The notes: generated by a model from the letters alone, not told the origin. Positions 26,901 to 35,222 are shown, numbered from the stretch's first letter. The stretch is 64,000 bases of DNA from Thauera sp. 2A1 (GCF_009469595.2 NZ_SSXV01000027.1:1-64000); one strand, 5' to 3'. Translations and numbers: made by a program.

Positions 26901-29429
26901 ATCGGCCTGGGCCAGGTCGGCGAGCTGACGCCGGGCCTGCTGGAGGCGGTGACGCGCTCTGCCCTGCTCGACTACGCGCTGCAGGTGGCGCAATGGGCGG
27001 ACGACCGCTTCGGCCCTGCCGGCAGCCCGCGCCGCGCCTCCGTCACCTGCCTGCTGGTGGGGACCGGCGCCGGCGGCATGCCGGTGCGCGACTCCATCGA
27101 GGCGATGCTGCGCGGCGCAGTCGCCGCCAACGCGCGGCTGGTCGAGGCCGAGCTGGACGGCCAGGTGACGATCGCCGAGGTCGATTTCCTCGAGCTGTAC
27201 GAGGATGTGGCGATCAATGCCGCCGCCGGCCTGGCGCAGATCCTCACCAACGGCGAGCTGGCGGCGACGGTGAACTGGTCCGCACGCCAGGTCGAGCCCG
27301 GCGTCGGCGGCCACCGCCGGGTGCGCTTCGAGGAAGCACCCGAGTGGTGGCACCGCCTCGAGATCGCCGAAGACGAGAACCGCGCCGATGTGCTGCGCTT
27401 CGTGTTCGCGACCGACCGCGCGCGCGCCGAGGAGACCTTGTCCACCGGCCAGCTCGCGCTGGCGGACGCGTTCATCCGCAGCGCCTCGCGCTCGGCGCGC
27501 GCCAACCCTGAAGCCGCGCGCACCCTGTTCGAGATGCTGCTGCCGCTGCGCCTGCGCGAGATGGCGCCGCGCCAGAGCGATCTGGTGCTGCTGGTCGATG
27601 AGCGCTCGGCGCGCTATCCCTGGGAACTGCTCGAAGACCGCTGGAGCGCCAACGGCCGGCCGCCTGCGGTGGCCTGCGGCCTGGTGCGGCAGCTCAAGTC
27701 GCAGACCTTCCGCCCACGCCCGGCGCATGCCTTCGAGGCGCGTGCGCTGGTGATCGGCCACCCCGACCTGCAGGGCTGGGACAAGTTCAGCGACCTTCCG
27801 GGGGCGCGCGAGGAAGCGCGCCGCGTGGCCGACCTGCTGGCCAGCAGCGAATTCCGCGTGACCGACAGCGTCGATGAAGGCACCGACGCGATCATCGAGA
27901 ACCTGCACCGCGACGCCTGGCGCATCCTGCACCTGGCCGGCCATGGCGCGCACGAGTACGAGCTTGCGCTGCCGCCGGCGGTTGCCGGCGTGCTGCAAGC
28001 CGCAGCGGCTTGTCAGCCTGCGGTCCGCAAGGTCTCCGGCATGGTGATCGGCAAGGAAGTGTTCCTGACGCCGGGCGACATCGAGCAGATGCGCTGGGTC
28101 CCCGAGCTGGTGTTCATCAACTGCTGCCATCTGGGCAAGACGCTGTCCACCGAGCCGGCCGACCGCGGCGCGCTGGCGGCCAACCTGGGCGTGCAGTTCA
28201 TCCGCATGGGCGTGCGCGCGGTGGTCGCCGCCGGCTGGGCGGTGGACGACGGTGCCGCGCTGACCTTCGCCGAAGCCTTCTACGGCCGCATGCTGGCCGG
28301 CGAGGCCTTCGGCGACGCGGTCCGTGCCGCGCGCGAGGAAGCCTGGCGGCGCCATCCGGGCGTCAATACCTGGGGCGCCTACCAGTGCTACGGCGACCCG
28401 GCCTTCCGCCTGCGGCGCGATGCCGGCTCGCGACCGCGCCCGCGCACGCCGTATGCGGCCGTATCGGAACTGGTCGCCGACCTCGACAACCTCGCCTGCA
28501 GCCTGCACGCCAGCAGCACGGACGATGACGCGGCGGCCGCGATCGACGCGCGGCTGGCACGCATTCCCGACGGCCAGCACGACAACTGGCTGAAGCTCGG
28601 GGAAGTGCGCGCCGCGCTCGGCTTCGCCTGGGGTGAGGCGCGGCGCTGGGACGAAGCCATCGACTGGCTGGGCCTGGCGCTGGACGCCGACAAGGGCAAC
28701 TGTCCGCTGCGCGCCGCCGAGCAACGGGCGAACTTCATCGTGCGCCGCGCCGCGGACGCATGGCAGGCGGCCGAGGCCGGCACGACGCTGGCCGCCGAAG
28801 ACCGGACGCGGCTGCTGCAGGCGGTGCGCGACGCGATCGACGACCTCGATCGCCTCGCGCGCAACGGCGAAACCGAGGAAAGGCTGAGCCTGCTGGGCAG
28901 CGCCTGCAAACGCCTGGCCCTCATCGACGATGACCCGGCGCGCCGGGCCGATGCCTTGCAGCGCATGGCGGATTACTACCAGCGCGCGTTCGAGCGTGGC
29001 GGCCAGACAAAAGCCTACGCCTTCACAAACTGGACCACCGCGGCGGTGCTGGCGGGCCTGCCGCAGGATGAGGCTGCGCGCACCCGATGGCAGACGCAGT
29101 TCCAGCAGGACGCCGAGCGCCTGTCTGCGCTGACGCAGCGCAGCAATGATGCCGATCCCAGCTTCTGGGACGCTGCCGCACTCGGCGACATCGCCCTGGC
29201 ACGCCTGCTTGTCCGCTTCGGCCCTGCTCCTGCGGCACCGCTGCCGGCGGAGGCCGAAGCGCTGGCGGACGCGGTGATCGCGCGTTATCGGGATGCGATG
29301 GAGCGTGGCGCCAGTCCGCGGGAGCGCAGTTCGGTGGTCGAGAACCTCGATTTCATCCTCGCGCTGGCAGGTGCCGCCGCAGGCGCGCTGGGCACCACGC
29401 TGCAGCGCATCCGCGCCACGCTGCCCTGA
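23916..29429 (+). CDS. Giant protein: two alpha/beta-hydrolase modules, CHAT protease domain and helical C-terminus
   Basis: The 1837-residue protein has several parts. Module 1 is a hydrolase with an oxyanion loop LLFLHGTAS (~177-185) and nucleophile elbow SHSRGG (Ser252). Module 2 is LCAT/PGAP1-like, with IVLPGTMGS (~536-544) and elbow AHSMGG (Ser640), followed by LGTPNLGS. A middle segment (~890-1190, with GAIVIGLGQVGELTPG around 994) is unassigned. A CHAT domain (~1210-1500) carries YPWELLED, His1343 in LAGHG and Cys1404 in FINCCHLGK, ending CYGDPAFRLR. The last ~330 residues are alpha-helical and TPR-like. There is no signal peptide, so cytoplasmic. The start has GGAG seven bases upstream. 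Encoded after a caspase-like gene, it may be its target, activator or co-effector. I know no described protein with this exact order; function is inferred. Confidence 0.85.
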   Translation: MAQRSFTLRGTTAQTAPPPVTTGVVVSSARRLIPGRARDGVGGELQVGADEVVRIELDNGFVLWSRADSLVRDHGRLSLSRDGGEAWEFDSVVGAPGTRRSGAAARDERGLVGLGIRVLDFFGIDLAKHGATELSTWFEDKQLHRDGPGLYRCPLDDGFALHKLGANEAVPAGAPVLLFLHGTASSTEGSFGKLWDAANAVGADVRKRLRQAYGDHVYALEHRTLTESPIQNALALAESLPKGAQLHLVSHSRGGLVGELLCLAGSAGATELLTADTLEALFRTDRTIAPQLGLFPLGASEKKARDDAYRQDCARLARLLKTLRSRSVTVQRFVRVACPARGTTLASGRLDRWLSVLGFVAGHAAGADLFAGGLDFLLAVVKERTDPRILPGLEAMMPGSALTRLLQHPDLLTTADLSVIAGDIEGDSLWQKIKLVAADWFYGADHDLVVNTGSMSGGLPRPPGGARFRQDKGADVNHFSYFRNARSLQWLQAGLLRAEGDAGGFLPIEAAPSAPPRWREAVQRSSDDDTPRPLAIVLPGTMGSALSVRGDRVWLNYWALLRGGLKRISSTASDVAPVDLLDDFYGPLLEFLSHTHRVKVFPYDWRMSVTEAATKLAQRLADWLPLAERQGQPVHVVAHSMGGLVVRAMIADDGPGKALWERVRRLPNSRFLMLGTPNLGSHEAVRWLTGFNPTEAKLALLDFTQGTDDIIGIVRDYPGLLELLPFADAALPFAKQDVWKRICSETRAAWKIATAPRLSDAARTWTRLRAAAPDPLMRYVAGCQPATVIDYRLVEDETLGRQGSKRIEFLATREGDGTVSWASGRLPGVDTWYAEDTAHDALCTQRRAFAAYLELLQTGTTRRLPSAPPARARGTEGEAPVFVLPACPPADGIPGEGQVSRLGFGGELPEEDDTRPPVPTISVSIRHGDLSYARHPVVVGHYLGDTIVSAEKMLDRRMGNALSRRHFLGLYPGRLHTHALFFHPRKEGKPGGAIVIGLGQVGELTPGLLEAVTRSALLDYALQVAQWADDRFGPAGSPRRASVTCLLVGTGAGGMPVRDSIEAMLRGAVAANARLVEAELDGQVTIAEVDFLELYEDVAINAAAGLAQILTNGELAATVNWSARQVEPGVGGHRRVRFEEAPEWWHRLEIAEDENRADVLRFVFATDRARAEETLSTGQLALADAFIRSASRSARANPEAARTLFEMLLPLRLREMAPRQSDLVLLVDERSARYPWELLEDRWSANGRPPAVACGLVRQLKSQTFRPRPAHAFEARALVIGHPDLQGWDKFSDLPGAREEARRVADLLASSEFRVTDSVDEGTDAIIENLHRDAWRILHLAGHGAHEYELALPPAVAGVLQAAAACQPAVRKVSGMVIGKEVFLTPGDIEQMRWVPELVFINCCHLGKTLSTEPADRGALAANLGVQFIRMGVRAVVAAGWAVDDGAALTFAEAFYGRMLAGEAFGDAVRAAREEAWRRHPGVNTWGAYQCYGDPAFRLRRDAGSRPRPRTPYAAVSELVADLDNLACSLHASSTDDDAAAAIDARLARIPDGQHDNWLKLGEVRAALGFAWGEARRWDEAIDWLGLALDADKGNCPLRAAEQRANFIVRRAADAWQAAEAGTTLAAEDRTRLLQAVRDAIDDLDRLARNGETEERLSLLGSACKRLALIDDDPARRADALQRMADYYQRAFERGGQTKAYAFTNWTTAAVLAGLPQDEAARTRWQTQFQQDAERLSALTQRSNDADPSFWDAAALGDIALARLLVRFGPAPAAPLPAEAEALADAVIARYRDAMERGASPRERSSVVENLDFILALAGAAAGALGTTLQRIRATLP

Positions 29430-29578
29430 GCGCGCGGGAAGCCTCGCCAGACGCGTGGGGGAGCGGCCGGGTTGATGCGCCGGGTTGAGGCGTTTTGCGG
29501 CCGCCCGCCGCACAGGTAGACTAGTGCGTTGTCGCCCGCGGGCCGGAGTGCCCGATTCATTCCCCAAAGGAGTTCCCC

Positions 29579-30550
29579 ATGTCCTTCGCCAAGCCCTGCA
29601 CCACGCTGCTGAGCGCCCTGATGCTGTCTTTCGCGATCGCCGCCCCGGCCGTCGCGCAACAGAAGTCCGTCGCAGTGACGGCGATCGTCGAGCATCCGGC
29701 GCTGGACTCGGTGCGCGACGGCGTCAAGGAAGGCCTCGCCGCGGCGGGCTTCGAGGAAGGCAAGAACCTGAAGTGGCAGTACCAGAGCGCGCAGGGCAAC
29801 ACCGGCACGGCGGCACAGATCGCGCGCAAGTTCGTCGGCGACAGGCCCGACGTGATCGTCGCCATCGCCACGCCGTCGGCCCAGGCCGTCGCCGCGGCGA
29901 CCAAGGAAATCCCGCTGGTGTATTCGGCGGTGACCGACCCGATGGCGGCGCAACTGGTGCCGTCGATGGCGCCCTCGGGCACCAACGTCGCCGGCGTGTC
30001 CGACGTGCTCGAACTGGACAAGCAGATCGCGCTGATGAAGCAGGTCGTGCCCACGGCCAAGCGTGTGGGCGTGGTGTACAACCCGGGCGAGGCGAACTCG
30101 GTGGTGGTGGTGAAGGCGCTGCGCGAGGCGCTGCCCAAGCAGGGCATGAGCCTGGTGGAAGCCGCCGCGCCGCGCACGGTGGATGTGGGCGCCGCGGCGC
30201 GCAGCCTGATCGGCAAGGTGGACCTCTTCTACACCAGCACCGACAACAACGTGGTGTCGGCCTATGAATCGCTGGTGAAGGTCGGCAACGATGCCAAGAT
30301 CCCGATGATCGCCGCCGACACCGACAGCGTGAAGCGCGGCGCCATCGCGGCGCTGGGCATCGACTACCGCAACCTCGGCCGCCAGACCGGCGCCATGGTC
30401 GCGCGCATCCTGAAGGGCGAGAAGCCGGGCACGATCGCCTCGGAGACCAGCTCCAAGCTCGAGCTGTTCGTGAATCCGGGTGCGGCCGAAAAGCAGGGCG
30501 TCAAGCTGTCCGAATCCGTGCTGAAGTCTGCGGCACAGATCGTCAAGTAA
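29579..30550 (+). CDS. ABC transporter substrate-binding protein, TrpX-like family
   Basis: The 323-residue protein has a Sec signal peptide (ending PAVAQQ) and belongs to the family of TrpX-like binding proteins: VAVTAIVEHPALDSVRDGVKEGLAAAGF, IATPSAQAVAAAT, YSAVTDPMAAQLV, FYTSTDNNVVSAYESL. Characterised relatives bind tryptophan or tyrosine; the ligand here is inferred. The ATG has GGAG seven bases upstream. A permease and an ATPase follow at short spacing, completing an uptake system. It is the first gene after the lipase-CHAT gene but has its own 149-base upstream gap, so it is probably a separate unit. Confidence 0.85.
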   Translation: MSFAKPCTTLLSALMLSFAIAAPAVAQQKSVAVTAIVEHPALDSVRDGVKEGLAAAGFEEGKNLKWQYQSAQGNTGTAAQIARKFVGDRPDVIVAIATPSAQAVAAATKEIPLVYSAVTDPMAAQLVPSMAPSGTNVAGVSDVLELDKQIALMKQVVPTAKRVGVVYNPGEANSVVVVKALREALPKQGMSLVEAAAPRTVDVGAAARSLIGKVDLFYTSTDNNVVSAYESLVKVGNDAKIPMIAADTDSVKRGAIAALGIDYRNLGRQTGAMVARILKGEKPGTIASETSSKLELFVNPGAAEKQGVKLSESVLKSAAQIVK

Positions 30551-30626
30551 TCGCAGCGCGCGCTTCGCAGCCGGCCATGGCGCCGGCTGCGGCGGCCTGC
30601 CTCCAGACCTTCATCGGTAATCCTCC

Positions 30627-31517
30627 ATGTCGCTCTATACCCTGCTCGGGGCATTCGAGATCGGGCTGATCTTCAGCCTCGTCGCGCTGGGCGTGTACAT
30701 CTCGTTCCGGCTGCTGCGCTTTCCCGACCTCACCGTGGATGGCAGCTTCCCGCTCGGCGGCGCGGTTGCCGCCACGCTGATTTCCAGCGGCTCCGACCCC
30801 TTCCTCGCCACCATCGTGGCGACCATCGCCGGCGCGGTGGCCGGCCTGATCACCGGCTGGCTCAACATCCGCCTGAAGATCATGGATCTGCTCGCGAGCA
30901 TCCTGATGATGATCGCGCTGTACTCGATCAACCTGCGCATCATGGGCAAGCCCAACGTGCCGCTGATCACCGAGCCCACCGTGTTCTCGGTGCTGCAGCC
31001 CGACTCGATTTCCGACTACGTGCTGCGCCCGCTGCTGCTGGTCGTGGTCGTGCTGGCGGCGAAGTTCCTGCTCGACTGGTTCTTCTCGACGCAGACCGGC
31101 CTGGCGATGCGCGCCACCGGCTCGAACGCCCGCATGGCGCGCGCGCAAGGCGTCCACACCGGCCTCATGGTGCTGGGCGGCATGGCGCTGTCGAACGCGC
31201 TGGTGGGCCTGGCCGGCGCGCTGTTCGCGCAGACCCAGGGTGGCGCCGACATCTCGATGGGCGTGGGTACCATCGTCATCGGCCTCGCCGCGGTGATCGT
31301 CGGCGAGAGCCTGCTGCCCTCGCGCCGGCTCTACCTGGCGACCATCGCGGTGGTCGTCGGCGCCATCGTCTATCGCTTCTTCATCGCGCTGGCGCTCAAC
31401 AGCGACTTCATCGGCCTGCAGGCGCAGGACCTCAACCTGGTCACCGCGTTGCTGGTCACCGTGGCGCTGGTGGTGCCCAAGCTGCGCCAGCACTGGTCGG
31501 GCAGGAAGGGGATCTGA
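30627..31517 (+). CDS. ABC transporter permease, TrpY-like family
   Basis: The 296-residue protein has about eight to nine membrane segments and resembles the permease partners of TrpX-like binding proteins, related to LivH-type channels: GVYISFRLLRFPDLTVDGSFPLGGAVAATL, and the coupling loop GLAMRATGSNARMARAQGV. It follows the binding protein by 76 bases and precedes the ATPase by one base. Substrate is inferred from the family as an aromatic amino acid or similar molecule. Confidence 0.86.
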   Translation: MSLYTLLGAFEIGLIFSLVALGVYISFRLLRFPDLTVDGSFPLGGAVAATLISSGSDPFLATIVATIAGAVAGLITGWLNIRLKIMDLLASILMMIALYSINLRIMGKPNVPLITEPTVFSVLQPDSISDYVLRPLLLVVVVLAAKFLLDWFFSTQTGLAMRATGSNARMARAQGVHTGLMVLGGMALSNALVGLAGALFAQTQGGADISMGVGTIVIGLAAVIVGESLLPSRRLYLATIAVVVGAIVYRFFIALALNSDFIGLQAQDLNLVTALLVTVALVVPKLRQHWSGRKGI

Positions 31518-31518
31518 A

Positions 31519-32313
31519 ATGTTGAGAGCACAGGATCTGCACATCACGTTCAACCCCGGCACGCCGATCGAGACGCGGGCGCTGCGCGGCATGTCGCTCG
31601 ACATCCCGTCGGGCCAGTTCGTCACCGTGATCGGTTCCAACGGCGCGGGCAAGTCCACCTTCCTCAACGCCGTCTCGGGCGAACTCCGGGTCGATAGCGG
31701 CCGCATCGAGATCGACGGCATCGACATGACACGCCAGCCGGTGTGGGAACGTGCCCGCCACGTCGCGCGCGTATTCCAGGACCCGATGGCCGGCACCTGC
31801 GAGGACCTCACCATCGAGGAGAACATGGCGCTGGCCGAGATGCGCGGCCACAAGCGCGGCCTGGGCTGGGCGGTGAAGCCGGCGCTGCGCGAGGAGTTCC
31901 GCGCCCAACTGGCGACGCTGGGCCTCGGCCTGGAGAACCGCCTGTCCGACCGCATCGGCCTGCTCTCGGGCGGCCAGCGCCAGGCGGTGAGCCTGCTGAT
32001 GGCGGCGCTGCGCCCCTCGCGCCTGCTGCTGCTCGACGAGCACACCGCGGCGCTCGACCCGCGTACCGCCGACTTCGTGCTGCAACTGACGGTGCGCATC
32101 GTCGCCGAGCACAAGCTCACGACCATGATGGTGACCCACAGCATGCGCCAGGCGCTGGACGTGGGCGAGCGCACCGTGATGCTGCACCAGGGCAAGGTGG
32201 TGCTCGACGTGTCCGGTGACGAGCGCAAGGGCATGACGGTGAAGGACCTGCTGGCGATGTTCGAGCGCGTGCGCGGCGAACAGATCGACGACGACGCCCT
32301 GCTGCTGGGCTGA
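31519..32313 (+). CDS. ABC transporter ATP-binding protein, TrpZ-like family
   Basis: The 264-residue ATPase has Walker A GSNGAGKST, a Q-loop FQDPMAGTCEDLT, the signature LSGGQRQAVSLL, Walker B LLLLDEHTAALD and switch His in THSMRQAL. It drives the TrpX/TrpY-like importer encoded immediately upstream. The gene ends seven bases before the convergent esterase gene, leaving no room for a conventional terminator between them. Confidence 0.88.
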   Translation: MLRAQDLHITFNPGTPIETRALRGMSLDIPSGQFVTVIGSNGAGKSTFLNAVSGELRVDSGRIEIDGIDMTRQPVWERARHVARVFQDPMAGTCEDLTIEENMALAEMRGHKRGLGWAVKPALREEFRAQLATLGLGLENRLSDRIGLLSGGQRQAVSLLMAALRPSRLLLLDEHTAALDPRTADFVLQLTVRIVAEHKLTTMMVTHSMRQALDVGERTVMLHQGKVVLDVSGDERKGMTVKDLLAMFERVRGEQIDDDALLLG

Positions 32314-32320
32314 GCGCAGG

Positions 32321-33340
32321 TCAGCGCGGCAACTGGCGTGCGACGAAGGCCCACGCCATCTTCGAGGCGTCCGGGCCGTGCGCATCGCTGAACGGCTGGC
32401 GCGCATCGCCGCCGCTCCAGGCATGGCCCAGGCCTTCGACCAGGCACAGGCTGGCGATGGTCCTTCGCTTCAGCTTGAAGTCGGTCACGGTTGCCGGATG
32501 GCGCCTGCCGCGCTGCAGGGCACGCGGTTCGGCGGCGATCGCGCCAGCCGCCGCCGCCCACGACTGCACGGCGGCGATGCCGTTGCCCGGCGCAACGAGC
32601 GGATCGCGGTCGCCCTGGATGACGAGCAGCGGCGGCAGGGGCTGCGACGTCACAGGCAGCTCGGGATCGCGCCGCCCGCCCATCGCCGCCAGCGCCGACG
32701 CGGCCGAATGCGCGGCCCCCGGCGCCACGCCCGAGTGCATCACCACCGCGCGGAAGCGCTCGGGATGCAGGGTGGCAAGCAGCGCCGCCATGCCGGCCCC
32801 GGCCGACAGCCCGGCCACGGCGATCGCCGCCGGGTCCACCGGATACAGCAGGCAGGCCTGGTCGATCGCCGCCATCAGGGTCGCCGCCTCGGCCTGTGCC
32901 TGGCGCGTGACGGTGCCGTACCAGTCCCAGCAACCCTGCGGATTCACGCGCCGGTCCTGCTCCGGATACAGCACCAGGAAGCGCTCGCGCACCGCCAGCC
33001 GGTTCATGCGCGTGCTGCGCGCGAAGCTCGCCGCGGTCTGGCCGCAGCCGTGCAGCATCACCATCAGCGGCAGGCGCTCGGCGTTCGTCACGCCCGGCGG
33101 ACGGAACAGGAAGAAGCGGCGCACGCCGCCAGCGCCGATGGCCTGGCCGCTGATCCAGTCGCCCGGCCCGGGCGGCGGCCGCAGTTGCTCCGCGGCCACG
33201 TCCACCGCCCGCTTCGCCAGCGTACCGGCCATGCGGCTGCCGCTGCGCAAGGTGGCGCGCGTCATCGCCGTCACCGCGCGCTGCAGCGACTTGCCCAGCG
33301 CGGATCCGGCCAGTGGCGAGCGGCGCAGACGCTTGCTCAC
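32321..33340 (-). CDS. PHB depolymerase family esterase
   Basis: The 339-residue protein is an alpha/beta-hydrolase of the poly(3-hydroxybutyrate) depolymerase/LpqC esterase family. It shows the oxyanion segment LMVMLHGCGQTA, the nucleophile elbow AGLSAGAGMA, Asp in GDRDPLV and the late His in GLGHAWSGG. A basic N-terminal region of ~60 residues (SKRLRRSPLAG...) has no cleavable signal, so a cytoplasmic role is likely. Family members cleave short polyester or feruloyl esters; the real substrate is not known. The start is a GTG overlapping the PA2778-like stop by four bases. A phasin gene lies 8 kb away, so polyester metabolism exists here. Confidence 0.87.
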   Translation of the reverse strand: MSKRLRRSPLAGSALGKSLQRAVTAMTRATLRSGSRMAGTLAKRAVDVAAEQLRPPPGPGDWISGQAIGAGGVRRFFLFRPPGVTNAERLPLMVMLHGCGQTAASFARSTRMNRLAVRERFLVLYPEQDRRVNPQGCWDWYGTVTRQAQAEAATLMAAIDQACLLYPVDPAAIAVAGLSAGAGMAALLATLHPERFRAVVMHSGVAPGAAHSAASALAAMGGRRDPELPVTSQPLPPLLVIQGDRDPLVAPGNGIAAVQSWAAAAGAIAAEPRALQRGRRHPATVTDFKLKRRTIASLCLVEGLGHAWSGGDARQPFSDAHGPDASKMAWAFVARQLPR

Positions 33341-34359
33341 GGGCTGGCCGGCGACGGCGCCGCGGTCGGTCGGCGGCGCTGGCGCCTGGGGGCGGGGGGA
33401 GCGGCGTCGTCGATGCGGCGCAGCGTGGCGCGCGCGCTGTCGGCGATCGCACCCTCCGTTCCGGCGCGCCCGACCGCCTTCACTGCCGCGACGCGCGCCT
33501 CCGCACGGCGGCCCAGCTCGAGCAGCACGGTCGCGAGATTGTTGTAGGCGGCAGCGGCGTCATGCCGCTGCGCGGCAGCGGCGAAGGCGCGGCGCGCACC
33601 TTCGAGGTCGCCGGCGGCGTAGCTGGCGTTGCCCAACCCCATCGCCAGCGTCAGGCTGCCCGGCCAGCGCGCCAGCCCTGCGGCGTAGGCCTGCGCCGCC
33701 TGGCGCGGCAGCACGGTGCGCTCGAAGGCGACCAGCGCGCGGGTGGCTTCCACCTCGTCGGCGGTCGCCGGCAGCCTGTCGGGCGGCAGCGCGACGAAGG
33801 CCCAGCGCTGCGCCCGGTCCCAGGTGTGCTCGAAGGTCGACAACGGCAATTCCTGGCGCTCGATCGGACCGGAACGCAGCAGGAAAACGCCCGCGTCGAG
33901 GTCGTAGCCGATCACCACCGCGTAATGCCAGGACGGCGCCCACGACAGCCCCAGGTTCTGCAGCACCACCACCGGGTTGCCCGCAGCGGTCTCGCGCATC
34001 ACCGCCTCCAGCGTGCCGGGAATCACCGTCGCCACCGCGCCCGAGCGGCGCGCGCCGGCGAGCATCTCGATCTGCAACGAACCCTCGCGCCCCGGCAGGA
34101 AAACCTTGCCGGTAAGGGCCTCCGGCCGCGTCGGCAAGCCCACCGCGCTGAGCGCGGTGGCCAGCGCCGCCGGGCCGCACTGGTAATCCTCCTGCGGGAA
34201 GAAAGGCGTGGCGCTCAGCTCCACCCGTCGCGGCAGTCCGTCCGGCGGCGAGGCGAGCAGTCGCGGCGTCTGCACCGCGCAGCCGGACAGCGCCAGCGCT
34301 GCGACGGCCGCCCCGCCCAGAAGGAAACGCCGCCTTGCGGCGGCGCTGGACCCCGGCAT
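33337..34359 (-). CDS. PA2778 family cysteine peptidase (C39-like lipoprotein with TPRs)
   Basis: The 340-residue protein has a twin-arginine-like lipoprotein signal (ARRRFLLGGAAVAALALSGC, Cys27), so it is exported and lipid-anchored. A C39-like peptidase part contains FFPQEDYQCGPAALATALSA (Cys near residue 61) and the His in APSWHYAVVIGYD. TPR-like helices follow (FERTVLPRQAAQAYAAGLA, AYNNLATVLLELGRRAEA). Its substrate is unknown. It lies 11 bases downstream of a PA2779-type gene, the standard pairing seen in Pseudomonas and betaproteobacteria, and overlaps the esterase gene. Confidence 0.85.
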   Translation of the reverse strand: MPGSSAAARRRFLLGGAAVAALALSGCAVQTPRLLASPPDGLPRRVELSATPFFPQEDYQCGPAALATALSAVGLPTRPEALTGKVFLPGREGSLQIEMLAGARRSGAVATVIPGTLEAVMRETAAGNPVVVLQNLGLSWAPSWHYAVVIGYDLDAGVFLLRSGPIERQELPLSTFEHTWDRAQRWAFVALPPDRLPATADEVEATRALVAFERTVLPRQAAQAYAAGLARWPGSLTLAMGLGNASYAAGDLEGARRAFAAAAQRHDAAAAYNNLATVLLELGRRAEARVAAVKAVGRAGTEGAIADSARATLRRIDDAAPPAPRRQRRRPTAAPSPASP

Positions 34360-34370
34360 CGGACGCAGAC

Positions 34371-34766
34371 TCAGCGGATCGAGCGGGTGAAGGGGAAGAC
34401 CTTGGTCAGGCCAAGGATGTCGGTCAGCAGCAGCACGAAGAACACCAGCAGGATCGCGCCGATGATGCCGCCAGCCGGGGCGTCGTCCACCTGCTTGACC
34501 AGCGCCGCGGCTTCCTCGTCGGTGAGCGCGGCGATGCGCTCGCGCGCCTGGTCCTCGGTCAGGCCGTAGCGCTGCAGTTCGGCCTGCACCTCGGTACGCG
34601 CCAGCATGTCGTTGAGACGCGCATGGCTGTCACCCGCCTGCTGCACCGCCGCGGCCTGGGCGACCTGTTCGGTGCTCACCATGGCAGCCTGCACGTTCTG
34701 GACCATGCTGACACCGGAAAAGCTGACGATGAGCAGGACGGACAGCAGCCGCTTGAACTTTTTCAT
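34371..34766 (-). CDS. PA2779 family protein
   Basis: The 131-residue protein starts MKKFKRLLSVLLIVSFSG with a signal peptide, followed by a helical acidic region (TEQVAQAAAVQQAGDSHARL, LTEDQARERIAALTDEEAA) and a C-terminal membrane segment (IIGAILLVFFVLLLTDILGL). It always neighbours PA2778-like peptidases in related genomes as I recall, so the two probably work together. Possibly it is a substrate or partner of the peptidase; no function is established. The ATG at 34766 has GAGGTG five bases upstream. Confidence 0.85.
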   Translation of the reverse strand: MKKFKRLLSVLLIVSFSGVSMVQNVQAAMVSTEQVAQAAAVQQAGDSHARLNDMLARTEVQAELQRYGLTEDQARERIAALTDEEAAALVKQVDDAPAGGIIGAILLVFFVLLLTDILGLTKVFPFTRSIR

Positions 34767-34916
34767 GACGCACCTCGAATGGGATTGTTGGGGTTTTGGG
34801 ACGGGATCCGGCTGCAGGCGTGGAGAATACACAAGCTGCTGCGGCAGGCCTTCGCCCGTCAGGCGGGATGCTGCCATCGTCTGGCCTTGCACGGTGCATG
34901 TCGATTCATGCGGATA

Positions 34917-34938
34917 CAAAAATCGCCGCCCCGGCGAT
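34917..34938 (-). terminator. Intrinsic terminator for the recBD-small membrane protein transcript
   Basis: On the minus strand a 7-pair stem (ATCGCCG/CGGCGAT, three-base loop) is followed by TTTTTG. It lies 25 bases after the stop of the 79-residue membrane protein and upstream of the PA2779-type gene, so it separates the two transcripts. Confidence 0.8.
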
Positions 34939-34962
34939 GCGCCGGTCACCGGGTGCGGTGCG

Positions 34963-35202
34963 CTACTTGGTCGATTGTTCGCCCTCCTCGCGCGCCACCG
35001 CGGACAGGTCGCGCAGGTACCAGGCGGCATAGGCGAAACCCGCCACCGCGACGAGCGCAGTGAACATCAGCGTGCGGTCGAAAGGAAGCCCGGCAGCAAG
35101 ATTGACGACGACGACGTAGCCGAGATAGCAGCCGGCGAACAGACCGCCGATGATGCGGATGAGCGCGAAAGTCTTGCGCTGCTTGAGGGTAGGCTGGGGC
35201 AC
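34963..35202 (-). CDS. Small membrane protein, two transmembrane segments
   Basis: The 79-residue protein has two hydrophobic segments (IIGGLFAGCYLGYVVVVNLA and LMFTALVAVAGFAYAAWYL) joined by a short loop, with a charged tail (REEGEQSTK). I do not recognise a family. The GTG start at 35202 is preceded by AGGAG at normal spacing. It follows recD by 20 bases on the same strand and is followed by a terminator, so it is probably the last gene of the recB-recD transcript. Confidence 0.7.
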   Translation of the reverse strand: MPQPTLKQRKTFALIRIIGGLFAGCYLGYVVVVNLAAGLPFDRTLMFTALVAVAGFAYAAWYLRDLSAVAREEGEQSTK

Positions 35203-35222
35203 GTGGAACTCCTGGTCGATGA

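Noticed and set aside
24144..29567. Very long open frame on the minus strand opposite the lipase-CHAT gene (about 1800 codons)
   Set aside because: It is an antisense shadow in GC-rich sequence: its translation is a low-complexity Arg/Ala/Gly/Gln/His-rich chain without recognisable motifs, while the plus-strand frame shows four catalytic motifs.
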